A stretch of DNA of 58,084 nucleotides, taken from CAYOSU01 sp964406735 (lineage in GTDB: Bacteria; Bacillota; Clostridia; Christensenellales; CAMQZB01). The first letter of the stretch is position 1; the number at the start of each line of letters is the position of its first letter. The translations under genes were made by a program, and so were the position numbers. Under the pieces are notes generated by a model. That model was not told the origin of the DNA, searched no databases, and was given only the letters and a program-made list of their open reading frames with translations. Location of the stretch: the NCBI GenBank assembly GCA_964406735.1, contig CAYOSU010000010.1, positions 1-58,084 of the forward strand, written 5' to 3'. This document shows, piece by piece, positions 7,427 through 16,552 of this stretch.

Positions 7427-7876
7427 ATGAAGATAGCATTGGGCTTCGACCACGGCGGAGTAATCTACAAAGAAGAGCTTATCGCATACCTTACAAAAAA
7501 CGGCTTTGAGTACGAAGACTTCGGAACGTATTCGACTGAGTCTTGCGACTATCCCGACTATGCCGAAAAGGTAGCAAGAAAGGTAGCGTCGGGCGAGTTT
7601 GACAGAGGCATACTCATCTGCGGAACGGGCATCGGAATGTCGATAGCGGCAAACAAAGTAAAGGGTGTAAGAGCGTCCTGCGCAAACGACATATATTCCG
7701 CAAAAATGACGAGAATGCACAACGACAGCAACGTTCTGACGATGGGCGCAAGGGTAATAGGTCTTTCGACCATGCTCGAAATAGTAGACGTATATCTCCA
7801 CACCGACTATATCGGCAGCTATCATCAGAAGAGACTTGATAAGATAGCTGCGCTTGAAGAAGAGTTCGGCAAATAA
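7427..7876 (+). CDS. rpiB: Ribose 5-phosphate isomerase B
   Basis: A 149-aa enzyme interconverting ribose-5-phosphate and ribulose-5-phosphate in the non-oxidative pentose phosphate pathway. The family motifs are all visible: an N-terminal GFDHGG with the substrate-phosphate contacts, YPDYAEKVA, the active-site loop ILICGTGIGMSIAANKVKG and the RMHNDSNVLTMGARV segment. AAGGAG precedes the ATG. It lies 22 nt after tsaC and 58 nt before upp, in an order shared with other Bacillota. Confidence 0.95.
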   Translation: MKIALGFDHGGVIYKEELIAYLTKNGFEYEDFGTYSTESCDYPDYAEKVARKVASGEFDRGILICGTGIGMSIAANKVKGVRASCANDIYSAKMTRMHNDSNVLTMGARVIGLSTMLEIVDVYLHTDYIGSYHQKRLDKIAALEEEFGK

Positions 7877-7934
7877 GAAAAGACAAAACACAAGATAAAA
7901 AATAAAATTTATATATATTTTGGAGGAAACAAAA

Positions 7935-8564
7935 ATGGGTAAAGTAGTAGTATTCGATCATCCGCTCGTACAGCACAAGATCTCTATCTTGAGAAACAAG
8001 GACACAAGCACAAAAGAGTTCAGAGAGCTCGCAGAAGAGATCGCAATGCTCATGGCGTATGAAGCAACGAGAGACCTTCCCTTAGGTGAAGTCGAGATCG
8101 AAACCCCTATCTGCAAGACCAAAGCTAAGATGCTTGCAGGCCACGCACTCGGCATCGTTCCCATCTTGAGAGCAGGCTTAGGCATGGTAGACGGAATTTT
8201 GAACCTCGTTCCCAACGCAAAAGTAGGACACATCGGCCTTTACCGTGATCCCGAGACGAAAAAGCCTGTAGAGTACTACTGCAAGCTTCCCGTTGACGCA
8301 ACGGAGAGAGACTTCCTCGTCCTCGATCCTATGCTTGCAACCGGCGGTTCTGCGATAGCGGCTATCGATTTCATGAAGCAGAGAGGAGTCAAGAACATCA
8401 AGTTCCTTTGCCTTATCGCAGCTCCTTACGGAATCGAGAAGCTCACCGAGGCTCACCCTGACGTAGACGTATACGTTGCAGCAGTTGACGAGAAGCTCAA
8501 CGACCACTGCTACATCGTTCCCGGTCTTGGCGACGCAGGCGACAGATTGTTCGGAACTAAATAA
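7935..8564 (+). CDS. upp: Uracil phosphoribosyltransferase
   Basis: A 209-aa pyrimidine salvage enzyme converting uracil and PRPP to UMP. The PRPP-binding loop LDPMLATGGSA and the uracil-binding C-terminus IVPGLGDAGDRLFGTK are intact, as is the N-terminal KVVVFDHPLVQHK. GGAGG lies 9 nt before the ATG at 7935, which matches the family start better than the in-frame ATG at 7920. In Bacillus subtilis and relatives upp stands directly upstream of the F-type ATP synthase operon; here the V-type ATPase operon occupies that place. Confidence 0.96.
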   Translation: MGKVVVFDHPLVQHKISILRNKDTSTKEFRELAEEIAMLMAYEATRDLPLGEVEIETPICKTKAKMLAGHALGIVPILRAGLGMVDGILNLVPNAKVGHIGLYRDPETKKPVEYYCKLPVDATERDFLVLDPMLATGGSAIAAIDFMKQRGVKNIKFLCLIAAPYGIEKLTEAHPDVDVYVAAVDEKLNDHCYIVPGLGDAGDRLFGTK

Positions 8565-8605
8565 TTTAAAAGTGCGGGAAATACTCGCCGAATTAGCATT
8601 TGACG

Positions 8606-8630
8606 GGCCGTATTTAAGATAAATACGGCC
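8606..8630 (+). other. Perfect 11-bp hairpin ahead of the V-ATPase operon
   Basis: GGCCGTATTTA (8606-8616), loop AGA, TAAATACGGCC (8620-8630). No U-run follows, so it is not a standard terminator. It lies in the 90-bp gap between upp and the first ATPase gene and could be a processing or stability hairpin or an operator. I see no convincing promoter in this gap. Confidence 0.6.
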
Positions 8631-8654
8631 TGATTATGATTTCAGGTAAAAAAA

Positions 8655-8963
8655 ATGATAAATGAAGTTATAACCTCGATCTTAGAGGCAGAAAAAGAGG
8701 CTGACAGGATCGTAAAAGAAGCAAACGCTTCCGCAAGAGAAATAATCGCAGACGCCGACGAAAAGTCGAAGACTATCGCAGAGGATTCGAGAGCAAAGGC
8801 AAAGGAGCTAAGGCTTAAAGATATGGCACAAGCGAACGCAGAAGCGAAGAAAGAGTATGACGAAGCGATAGAGATAGCCAGAAAGGGCGCCGAGGAGACC
8901 AAAGCGCACGCAAAGGCAAATATCGCAAAGGCCGTAGACTTCATAACGGAGGAGATCATCTGA
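8655..8963 (+). CDS. ntpF: V-type ATPase peripheral-stalk subunit G/H-like (NtpF)
   Basis: A 102-aa, almost entirely helical, charged protein with heptad-like Ala/Glu/Lys repeats, predicted to form the coiled-coil peripheral stalk together with subunit E. There is no catalytic motif. Its identity rests on size, coiled-coil character and its place as first gene of the operon, matching ntpF of Enterococcus hirae. The stop codon overlaps the next start (TGATG), indicating translational coupling to subunit I. Confidence 0.8.
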   Translation: MINEVITSILEAEKEADRIVKEANASAREIIADADEKSKTIAEDSRAKAKELRLKDMAQANAEAKKEYDEAIEIARKGAEETKAHAKANIAKAVDFITEEII

Positions 8964-10954
8964 TGGCAACCGTCCGTATGAAAAAAATGCGGCTTGTCGG
9001 GCTTTCCGATGAAAAGGATGTAATACTCGACGTTTTGCAAAAAACGGGTGCTGTCGAGCTCAAAGAGTGCGAGGAGATAGAGAATACTCACGCAAGGCTT
9101 GATACGAACGAGCTTAACGACGTCAACGGAAAGCTTGCAAGGCTTTCAAACGCCTTGGAGTTCCTGGAGTCTCAGAAGCGTGTAAGAGAGAACTTAGCGA
9201 AGAAAAAGGTCGTAGAATACGAGCCGCCCAAAAAGCCGCTCGTAGCGACAAGGACCGATGTCTTGCACGAGGATTTCCACGCCAAGGGCAAAAACTCCGA
9301 CGAGGCGTTCAGGACTATCGACGAGCTTGACAGAATAGCCTTCTCCCTTTCAGAGATAAAGGGCAAGCGTGCACAGCTTGAAACGGAGATAACCGCCTTA
9401 AAGCCGTACGAAGACTTAGACGTTGCGCTTTCGAGTGTCAAAGACTCAAAGAACGTCGTCATGGAGATAGGCTTGCTCCCTTCAACGTCAATAGGTGCGT
9501 TAAATAGCGTAGATGACGAGGCGTTTTCCTATGAAATAGTGAAAAACGGCGGCTCGGACCTGACGGTGTTTATCGCATACCATAAGGCGGCGGCTGACAG
9601 CGTATACGCAAAGCTCACAGATATGGGCTTTTCGAGGACGAATATCGAGTGCGACGAAGTACCGAGTAAGCGTATCGAGGAGATAAAAGAGGAGATAAAA
9701 CGCCTTGACGAGGAAGAAATTGCCTTGAACGGCGATGCTATGGCAAATTACCCCAAGGTAGACGACTTAAAGCTCCTTTACGACTATTATTCTTACGAGA
9801 AAGAGAAGATAGAAAGAACGGGCGATTTCAGACGCACCGAGGGCGAGCTTGCGGTAGGCTTCGAGGCTTGGGTTCCCGAGAAACAGGTCGAGAGGGTAGA
9901 AAAAGCCCTTTTGGAGAAGACCGACAGGGTATATATCGAGCTCGAAGACCCCAAAGAAGACGAAATGCCTCCCACGCTTTCGGATAACGGTCCCGTTATG
10001 AAAGCGTACGAGTCGGTAACCAATATGTACTCCGTCCCGAGCTATTATGAGTCCGACCCGACGTTCTCCGTCATGCTGTTCTACTTCCTGTTCTTCGGCT
10101 TTATGTTGTCCGACGCAGGATACGGACTCATACTTGCGATAGCTGGAGCTTTGATATTGAAGTTCGTAAAGCTCGAACCGGGCATGAAGAACCTCGTTAT
10201 CGTAATAGCGCTCGGCGGCGTATCGACGATACTATGGGGATTATTGTTCGGCGGCTTCTTCTCGATAGAGATAGAGGGCACGTTCTTAGAAAAGCTGTGC
10301 TGGTTCTCACCGCTTGAAAACCCTATCGGAGTACTCGGACTTTCGCTCGGAATAGGCGTCGTTCAGATACTTTACGGCTTGGCGTTAAAGGCAAGAGAGC
10401 TTATCAAGCACGGACACGCTCTCGACGCAGTACTCGATATAGGAAGCTGGTACCTCGTCTTCATTGGAGTGGGCTTATACGCGCTTTCAATGGTAGAGGG
10501 CTTTGCGGCGTTTGCGACCCCGGGGCTTATCGTTGCGGGAATCGGACTTGTCGTAATAGTTCTGACCGGTGGACGAAAGGAAGCTACCGTACCAAAGAAG
10601 ATAATAAAGGGCTTAGCCTCCCTTTACGATATAGTAAACTACGTATCCGACATACTGTCTTACGCAAGACTTTTCGGTCTTGGCTTGGCAACGGGCGTCG
10701 TCGGAATGGTATTCAATAGAATAGCGGCGGTCTTCGTAGAGTTATTGGGACCGATCGCGGGCGGCGTCGTGGCGTTCATCTTCATAATCGTAGGACACCT
10801 TATGAACATGGCGATAAACGTGCTCGGCGCATATGTACACGATTGCAGATTGCAATATATTGAGTTCTTCGGCAAATTCTACGAGGGCGGCGGACATATG
10901 TTCGTACCCTTTGGCAGCAGAACGAAATATGTCAATATAAAAAACAATATTTAA
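8963..10954 (+). CDS. ntpI: V-type ATPase subunit I (membrane stator)
   Basis: A 663-aa subunit with a cytoplasmic, helical N-terminal half (about residues 1-360) that binds the peripheral stalks and a C-terminal half with several membrane segments, starting near FSVMLFYFLFFGFMLSDAGYG. The C-terminal half forms the ion half-channels against the proteolipid ring. The sequence NMAINVLGAYVHDCRLQYIE near the end is typical for the a/I subunit. Length matches the family. GGAGGAG lies at the end of ntpF, and the ATG overlaps the ntpF stop. Confidence 0.93.
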   Translation: MATVRMKKMRLVGLSDEKDVILDVLQKTGAVELKECEEIENTHARLDTNELNDVNGKLARLSNALEFLESQKRVRENLAKKKVVEYEPPKKPLVATRTDVLHEDFHAKGKNSDEAFRTIDELDRIAFSLSEIKGKRAQLETEITALKPYEDLDVALSSVKDSKNVVMEIGLLPSTSIGALNSVDDEAFSYEIVKNGGSDLTVFIAYHKAAADSVYAKLTDMGFSRTNIECDEVPSKRIEEIKEEIKRLDEEEIALNGDAMANYPKVDDLKLLYDYYSYEKEKIERTGDFRRTEGELAVGFEAWVPEKQVERVEKALLEKTDRVYIELEDPKEDEMPPTLSDNGPVMKAYESVTNMYSVPSYYESDPTFSVMLFYFLFFGFMLSDAGYGLILAIAGALILKFVKLEPGMKNLVIVIALGGVSTILWGLLFGGFFSIEIEGTFLEKLCWFSPLENPIGVLGLSLGIGVVQILYGLALKARELIKHGHALDAVLDIGSWYLVFIGVGLYALSMVEGFAAFATPGLIVAGIGLVVIVLTGGRKEATVPKKIIKGLASLYDIVNYVSDILSYARLFGLGLATGVVGMVFNRIAAVFVELLGPIAGGVVAFIFIIVGHLMNMAINVLGAYVHDCRLQYIEFFGKFYEGGGHMFVPFGSRTKYVNIKNNI

Positions 10955-10982
10955 TTTTGAAAATCAATTGGAGGAAAAACAA

Positions 10983-11501
10983 ATGTTATTGGAAGTAGTT
11001 AACGAAGGCGCAAAGATCGTAATTACGGACGGCGCATATCTTGCGATTTTAGGTGCTGCCCTTGCAGCTATCATGGCAGGTATCGGATCTGCTATCGGCG
11101 TAGGCAAAGCAGGACAGGCGGCTGCCGCAATATCTGCTGAAAAGCCCGATCTTTTCTCGAAGCTCCTCGTTTTGCAGCTTCTCCCCGGCACGCAGGGTAT
11201 CTACGGCTTCCTTATCGCCATCATGGTATTCATCAAGATCAACCTTTTCGGCGGCATGGCAGGAGTAGAGGTCTCCATCGAGCAGGGACTTCAGCTTTTA
11301 GTAGGATGCCTTCCTATCGCTATCGTAGGTCTTTTGTCCGCAATAGCTCAGTCAAAGGTAGCTATTGCAGGTATGAACATGACTGCAAAGCACCCCGAGG
11401 CTTCAGGACAGGCTATCACGATGACGGTTATGGTCGAGACTTATGCGATCTTAGGACTTTTGGTATCCTTCCTCGCAGTATTTGTCGGCGTACAGATTTA
11501 A
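10983..11501 (+). CDS. ntpK: V-type ATPase proteolipid subunit K, Na+-type
   Basis: A 172-aa double hairpin with four membrane helices that forms the rotor ring. The residues lining the Na+ site in E. hirae NtpK (L61, T64, Q65, Q110, E139) correspond here to L67, T70, Q71 (in QLLPGTQG), Q123 (in SAIAQSKVA) and E152 (in MVETYAILG). All five are present, which supports Na+ coupling (inference from the family). The first hairpin has no carboxylate at the equivalent place, as usual for the fused V-type form. GGAGG precedes the ATG at 10983. Confidence 0.95.
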   Translation: MLLEVVNEGAKIVITDGAYLAILGAALAAIMAGIGSAIGVGKAGQAAAAISAEKPDLFSKLLVLQLLPGTQGIYGFLIAIMVFIKINLFGGMAGVEVSIEQGLQLLVGCLPIAIVGLLSAIAQSKVAIAGMNMTAKHPEASGQAITMTVMVETYAILGLLVSFLAVFVGVQI

Positions 11502-11516
11502 TTTATAGGTGTGAAA

Positions 11517-12098
11517 ATGGCAGGAAGTGAGGCAATAATCAATAAAATAATCGCTGATGCCGAGAACAACGCAAGCGTTATCGTCAAAAATGCCGAAAAC
11601 ACGGCGAACGAGATGATAAAAAACGCCGAAATAAAGGCTTCCGAATATCTTGAAAGCGAGGATAAGGCTTCAAAGGAGCAAGCAAGGCTTACGGTCGAAA
11701 GAAGAAAGACCGTCGCAGCGCTCGACTCCAAGAAGATAGCTTTGAAGGCAAGACAGGAGCTTATCGACGAGTGCTTTGAGCAAGCCGAGAAAAAGATACT
11801 TTCCCTTGAAAGAGATGAGTATCTGAAGCTTATAGCAAGACTTTGTGAAGAAAACGCAGAGGACGGCGACGTTCTCGTTTTGGGAAGCGAAGAAAAATAC
11901 GTCGACGAGGCGTTCGTAAAAGAGCTTTCCGCAAGAATAGGTAAAAAGCTCGGCATTTCGGAAGAAAAAGGCAATTACGTCGGCGGAATAGTGTTGAGAT
12001 CGTCCTATTGCGACAAAAATCTGACGCTTCATGCACTTCTTCGCTCTATGCGCGATGAAAAAGAAAAGGAGATCGCTAAGCTCTTGGAGGTTTTGTAA
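11517..12098 (+). CDS. ntpE: V-type ATPase subunit E (peripheral stalk)
   Basis: A 193-aa stalk subunit. The N-terminal third is a long charged helix (IINKIIADAENNASVIVKN...) and the C-terminal part is the globular E domain, with DGDVLVLGSEEKY and GKKLGISEEKGNYVGGIVL. I choose the ATG at 11517, with TAGGTG just upstream, over a GTG at 11511. Its stop overlaps the ntpC start (TAATG). Confidence 0.9.
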   Translation: MAGSEAIINKIIADAENNASVIVKNAENTANEMIKNAEIKASEYLESEDKASKEQARLTVERRKTVAALDSKKIALKARQELIDECFEQAEKKILSLERDEYLKLIARLCEENAEDGDVLVLGSEEKYVDEAFVKELSARIGKKLGISEEKGNYVGGIVLRSSYCDKNLTLHALLRSMRDEKEKEIAKLLEVL

Positions 12099-13081
12099 TG
12101 GCAAGCGGAAAGATTTACGCCAACGTAACGGCTGAAACGCTTTCTCAAAAGCTCATCGGCGGAGATAAGCTGACGAGGCTTGCAGAGTGCAAAAACGGCG
12201 AAACGGCGGTCAAAATACTGGGCGAATACGGCTTTGGCGATGGCATGATAATATCGAGCCCCGCCGAATACGAAACGCTCTGCAAGGCTGAAGAAGCGGC
12301 AACGTATAGGCTTTGCGAGGAGCTTTGCCCGGACGAGAAGCTGACCCGTGCGTTCACGGCAAGCTTTGACTACCACAATATCAAGGCGGTGTTAAAAGCA
12401 AAGTACGGCGCAAAGGTTGAGCTTTCAAAGATGACCTACTCATTCACGAGGATAGCTCCCGAGGACTTAAAGGAGATGATATTTGCCGACGAATACGGCA
12501 AATTGTCCGAGCGTCAGAGAAAGCTTTGCGAAGATGTAGACTTGTTGCACGTAAACGGCAAGCTCACCCCGTCCGTCGTAGACGTCTTAGCCGATAAAGC
12601 GATGTTTGAAGAAGTCTTAACGCTTTCAGGCGGAGAAAAGACCTTGAACGAGTATTACAGGACGAGTATCGATCTTATCAACGTCGGAACGGCTGCAAGA
12701 GCTGTAAAAAACGGCGACAGCGCAAAGTCGCTCGAAAATATGCTGATAAGCGGCGGATCGCTCGAAAAAAGCCTTTTGATAGGCCTTGTCGAGGGTGGCG
12801 ATATGAAGCTTCGTGATAGCGTAAAGTATACGGAGCTTAGGCGTATCGTTGACGTTGCACTCGACGGTAGCGTAACGGAATACGAGCTAATTCGAGACGA
12901 CGTGCTCGTTGACGTATACAAGAAAAAGCGCACTATGCCTCCCGAGGGTATGGATCAATTTTTCGGGTATCTGTTCGCAAGGCTTACGGCTGTCAAGAAC
13001 GTTCGCATATGCATGGTCTGCCTTAATAACGGCATAGATAAAGACCGTATGAGAGAGAGGTTGAGAAAGACTTATGCGTAA
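12098..13081 (+). CDS. ntpC: V-type ATPase subunit C (central stalk socket)
   Basis: A 327-aa homologue of subunit C/d, which seats the central rotor stalk on the proteolipid ring. Mostly helical, with the family features YANVTAETLSQKLI near the start, FTASFDYHNIKAVLKAKYG around residue 85 and a C-terminal LFARLTAVKNVRICMVCLNNG. It overlaps ntpE by 1 nt and ntpG by 8 nt, so the three are translationally coupled. Confidence 0.92.
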   Translation: MASGKIYANVTAETLSQKLIGGDKLTRLAECKNGETAVKILGEYGFGDGMIISSPAEYETLCKAEEAATYRLCEELCPDEKLTRAFTASFDYHNIKAVLKAKYGAKVELSKMTYSFTRIAPEDLKEMIFADEYGKLSERQRKLCEDVDLLHVNGKLTPSVVDVLADKAMFEEVLTLSGGEKTLNEYYRTSIDLINVGTAARAVKNGDSAKSLENMLISGGSLEKSLLIGLVEGGDMKLRDSVKYTELRRIVDVALDGSVTEYELIRDDVLVDVYKKKRTMPPEGMDQFFGYLFARLTAVKNVRICMVCLNNGIDKDRMRERLRKTYA

Positions 13082-13397
13082 TAGAATAGGAATAGTCGGC
13101 GATGCCGACAGCATACTTGCGTTCAAGGCGATCGGCGTCGAGACGTTCGGCGTATCGAGTGCAGAGGAAGCAAAGGATCATATAAAAGAAATGTCCCGCA
13201 AGGACTTCAAGGTGATATTCATCACCGAGAATTATGCCGAGGAGCTTGAGGATTTCCTCAAAAAGTACCGCTCAAACCCCACCCCTGCGATAATCCCCGT
13301 TCCCTCTTCAAAGGGAAGTACGGGCTACGGCATGGAGGGCGTAAGGCGTGACATGGAGAAAGCCATCGGCGCAGACATTTTGTTCAGAAAAGATTAA
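13074..13397 (+). CDS. ntpG: V-type ATPase subunit F (NtpG)
   Basis: A 107-aa Rossmann-like subunit of the central stalk. GIVGDADSILAFKAIGV, the phrase FITENYAEELE and the C-terminal PVPSSKGSTGYGMEGVRR are diagnostic. It overlaps the end of ntpC by 8 nt. A short spacer with TTGGAG separates it from ntpA. Confidence 0.93.
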   Translation: MRNRIGIVGDADSILAFKAIGVETFGVSSAEEAKDHIKEMSRKDFKVIFITENYAEELEDFLKKYRSNPTPAIIPVPSSKGSTGYGMEGVRRDMEKAIGADILFRKD

Positions 13398-13422
13398 GTT
13401 AAAGTAAAGTATTGGAGAAAAC

Positions 13423-15180
13423 ATGGCCGGAAGAATAATAAAAGTATCTGGACCGCTCATCGTAGCGGAGAATATGGCAGATGCGAAGATATACGATGTC
13501 GTCAAGGTCTCTTCCAAGGGACTTATCGGCGAGATAATCGAGCTTCGCGGAGACAAGGCGTCCATACAGGTATACGAAGAGACCGCAGGCTTAGGCCCCG
13601 GGGATATAGTAGAATCCACAGGCTCACCCCTTTCGGTAGAGCTTGCCCCCGGACTTATCGAGAGCATATACGACGGCATACAGAGGCCGCTCGATAAGCT
13701 CGTAGAAAAAAGCGGCGACAGAATAGGCAGAGGCGTATCCGTTTCACCTGTCGACCACGAGAAGAAGTGGACGTTCGTACCGACGAAAAAGGTCGGCGAC
13801 GTAGTAACGGCAGGAGACGTCATCGGAACGGTACAGGAGACTAAGACCGTTCTACACAAGATAATGGTACCCTTCGGCGTATCTGGCGAAATAACGGAGA
13901 TAAACGCAGGCGACTTCAACGTAGAGGAGACAGTAGCCGTCATCGGCGGCAAAGAGGTAGCGATGCTTCAGAAGTGGCCGGTAAGAAAGGGAAGACCGTA
14001 CAAGGAGAAATTGCCTCCGAACACCCCGATGATAACGGGACAGAGAGTTATCGACACGCTGTTCCCGATAGCAAAGGGCGGCGTAGCCGCAGTTCCTGGA
14101 CCTTTCGGAAGCGGCAAAACGGTCGTTCAGCACCAGCTTGCGAAGTGGGCTGACGCAGAGATAATCGTATACGTCGGTTGTGGCGAGCGCGGCAACGAGA
14201 TGACGGACGTTCTGAACGAGTTCCCCGAGCTTAAAGACCCGAAATCGGGCGAACCGCTCATGAAGAGGACTGTTCTTATAGCGAACACGTCCGACATGCC
14301 GGTAGCGGCACGAGAAGCGTCTATTTACACGGGAATCACGATAGCTGAGTATTTCAGAGACATGGGCTATAACGTCGCAATAATGGCAGATTCCACCTCC
14401 CGTTGGGCAGAGGCATTAAGAGAGATGTCTGGCCGTCTCGAAGAGATGCCGGGCGAAGAGGGCTACCCTGCGTATTTGGGATCGAGACTTGCCGAGTTCT
14501 ACGAGAGAGCAGGTATCGTCAAGGTCTTGGGAACAGAGGACGTACAAGGCTCTGTAACAGCAATCGGCGCAGTATCCCCTCCGGGCGGTGACCTTTCCGA
14601 GCCCGTATCGCAGGCAACGCTCAGAATAGTCAAGGTATTCTGGGGCTTGTCCGCAAGCCTTGCGTACAGGAGACACTTCCCTGCGATCGATTGGCTCATC
14701 AGCTATTCGCTGTATTCCGATAGGCTTGCCGATTGGTTTGCGGAGAACATCTCACCCGATTTTATAAATTTAAGAAGCTTTGCGATGAGAGTTCTGCAGG
14801 AGGAATCCGAGCTTGACGAGATAGTCCGCTTAGTAGGTATCGACGCCCTTTCTTCAAGAGACAGATTGACGCTCGAAACTGCGAAGACGATAAGAGAGGA
14901 CTACCTTCACCAGAACGCTTTCCACGAGGTAGACACCTACGCTTCCATGCAGAAGCAATATAGAATGCTCAAGCTCATATATTCCTTCTATGAGAGCGGA
15001 AGAGAGGCTCTCGATAAGGACGCAGACCTTGAGGACATACTCAAGATAAGCGCAAGAGAGAAGATAGGCAGAGCGAAATATATCGAAGAAAAAGACCTTT
15101 CCGAGTTCGACGCTATCGAGAAATTGATGGCGAGCGAGCTAAAAGCGCTCGAAAGAGAGGGAGGACTTATTGATGCTTAA
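13423..15180 (+). CDS. ntpA: V-type ATPase catalytic subunit A
   Basis: A 585-aa catalytic subunit, of normal family length. The Walker A loop is GPFGSGKTVVQHQ (about residues 227-239), followed by YVGCGERGNEMTDVL with the catalytic glutamate, and Walker B in VAIMADSTSRWAEALRE. The long non-homologous insertion that separates A from F-type beta lies around residues 110-200. With ntpB it forms the A3B3 headpiece that hydrolyses or makes ATP. TTGGAG precedes the ATG. The end overlaps ntpB by 8 nt. Confidence 0.97.
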   Translation: MAGRIIKVSGPLIVAENMADAKIYDVVKVSSKGLIGEIIELRGDKASIQVYEETAGLGPGDIVESTGSPLSVELAPGLIESIYDGIQRPLDKLVEKSGDRIGRGVSVSPVDHEKKWTFVPTKKVGDVVTAGDVIGTVQETKTVLHKIMVPFGVSGEITEINAGDFNVEETVAVIGGKEVAMLQKWPVRKGRPYKEKLPPNTPMITGQRVIDTLFPIAKGGVAAVPGPFGSGKTVVQHQLAKWADAEIIVYVGCGERGNEMTDVLNEFPELKDPKSGEPLMKRTVLIANTSDMPVAAREASIYTGITIAEYFRDMGYNVAIMADSTSRWAEALREMSGRLEEMPGEEGYPAYLGSRLAEFYERAGIVKVLGTEDVQGSVTAIGAVSPPGGDLSEPVSQATLRIVKVFWGLSASLAYRRHFPAIDWLISYSLYSDRLADWFAENISPDFINLRSFAMRVLQEESELDEIVRLVGIDALSSRDRLTLETAKTIREDYLHQNAFHEVDTYASMQKQYRMLKLIYSFYESGREALDKDADLEDILKISAREKIGRAKYIEEKDLSEFDAIEKLMASELKALEREGGLIDA

Positions 15181-16546
15181 AGAATACAGAACGATAAGAG
15201 AGGTCGTAGGACCGCTTATGCTCGTAGAGAACGTCGAGGGCGTAACCTACGACGAGCTCGTAGAGATCGAGCAGGAGAACGGCGAGATCCGTATGGGCAA
15301 GGTTCTTCAGGTGGAGAACGACAAAGCGCTCGTACAGCTTTACGAGGGTGCTCAGGGTTTGAAGATATCGACGTCCAAGGCAAGGTTCTTGGGACACGGC
15401 TTGAGACTTGCCGTTTCCGAGGACATGCTCGGCAGAGTATTCAACGGCATGGGCAAGCCCATCGACGGCGGTGCGGAGATAATCCCAGAGGATAGGCTTG
15501 ACATCAATGGTCAGCCGATAAACCCTGCCGCAAGAGACTACCCCAACGAGTTCATTCAGACGGGTATTTCTGCTATCGACGGACTTAACACGCTGGTAAG
15601 AGGTCAGAAGCTCCCCGTATTCTCCATGTCGGGACTTCCGCACGCAAATTTGGCGGCGCAGATAGCCCGTCAGGCAAAGGTTCTCAACTCCGACAGCAAG
15701 TTTGCGGTAGTATTTGCCGCCGTAGGTATCACCTACGAGGAAGCTGACTTCTTCATCTCCGATTTCAGAAAGACCGGTGCTATCGAGAGAACGGTACTCT
15801 TCATGAACTTAGCGAACGAGCCTGCGATCGAACGTATCGCAACGCCCCGTATGGCATTAACGTGCGCAGAATACTTGGCATTCGAGCTTGGTATGCACGT
15901 TCTCGTAATAATAACCGACATCACCAACTACGCCGAGGCGCTCCGTGAAACGTCCGCCGCAAGAAAGGAAGTCCCCGGAAGAAGAGGCTACCCCGGCTAT
16001 CTGTATACCGACTTGGCAACGATGTACGAAAGAGCGGGCAGAATAAAGGGCAAAGAGGGTTCTATCACGCAGATACCTATCTTGACGATGCCCGAGGACG
16101 ACAAGACCCACCCGATACCCGACCTTACGGGATATATCACCGAGGGACAGATAATTTTGTCGAGAGAGCTCCACAAGAAAGGCATAACCCCTCCTATTGA
16201 CGTACTTCCTTCCCTTTCAAGACTTAAAGATAAGGGTATAGGCAAGGGCAAGACGAGAGAGGACCACGCCGATACGATGAACCAGCTCTTCTCGGCGTAT
16301 TCGCAGGGTAAAGAGGCAAAGGAGCTTGCTACCATTTTGGGTGAGTCTGCGCTTTCCGAGACCGATAGGCTTTATGCGAAATTTGCCGCCGAGTTTGAAA
16401 AAGAGTACGTAAATCAGGGCTTTGATACGAACAGAACGATAGAAGAGACCTTGGACTTGGGCTGGAAGCTTCTCGGAATACTTCCGAAGTCCGAGCTTAA
16501 ACGTATCAAGGACGAGTACATCGAAAAGTATTATCACAAGGCGTAA
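15173..16546 (+). CDS. ntpB: V-type ATPase non-catalytic subunit B
   Basis: A 457-aa partner of subunit A. It lacks a Walker A lysine, as expected (SMSGLPHANLAAQIARQA replaces the P-loop), and has the family sequences MNLANEPAIERIATPR and ETSAARKEVPGRRGYPGY. GGGAGG lies just before the ATG at 15173 inside the end of ntpA, so the A:B stoichiometry is likely set by coupling. Confidence 0.97.
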   Translation: MLKEYRTIREVVGPLMLVENVEGVTYDELVEIEQENGEIRMGKVLQVENDKALVQLYEGAQGLKISTSKARFLGHGLRLAVSEDMLGRVFNGMGKPIDGGAEIIPEDRLDINGQPINPAARDYPNEFIQTGISAIDGLNTLVRGQKLPVFSMSGLPHANLAAQIARQAKVLNSDSKFAVVFAAVGITYEEADFFISDFRKTGAIERTVLFMNLANEPAIERIATPRMALTCAEYLAFELGMHVLVIITDITNYAEALRETSAARKEVPGRRGYPGYLYTDLATMYERAGRIKGKEGSITQIPILTMPEDDKTHPIPDLTGYITEGQIILSRELHKKGITPPIDVLPSLSRLKDKGIGKGKTREDHADTMNQLFSAYSQGKEAKELATILGESALSETDRLYAKFAAEFEKEYVNQGFDTNRTIEETLDLGWKLLGILPKSELKRIKDEYIEKYYHKA

Positions 16547-16552
16547 AAAACT

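Noticed and set aside
8600..8640. Promoter TTGACG...TATGAT flanking the hairpin before the ATPase operon
   Set aside because: The spacer would be 29 bp, far outside the workable range.
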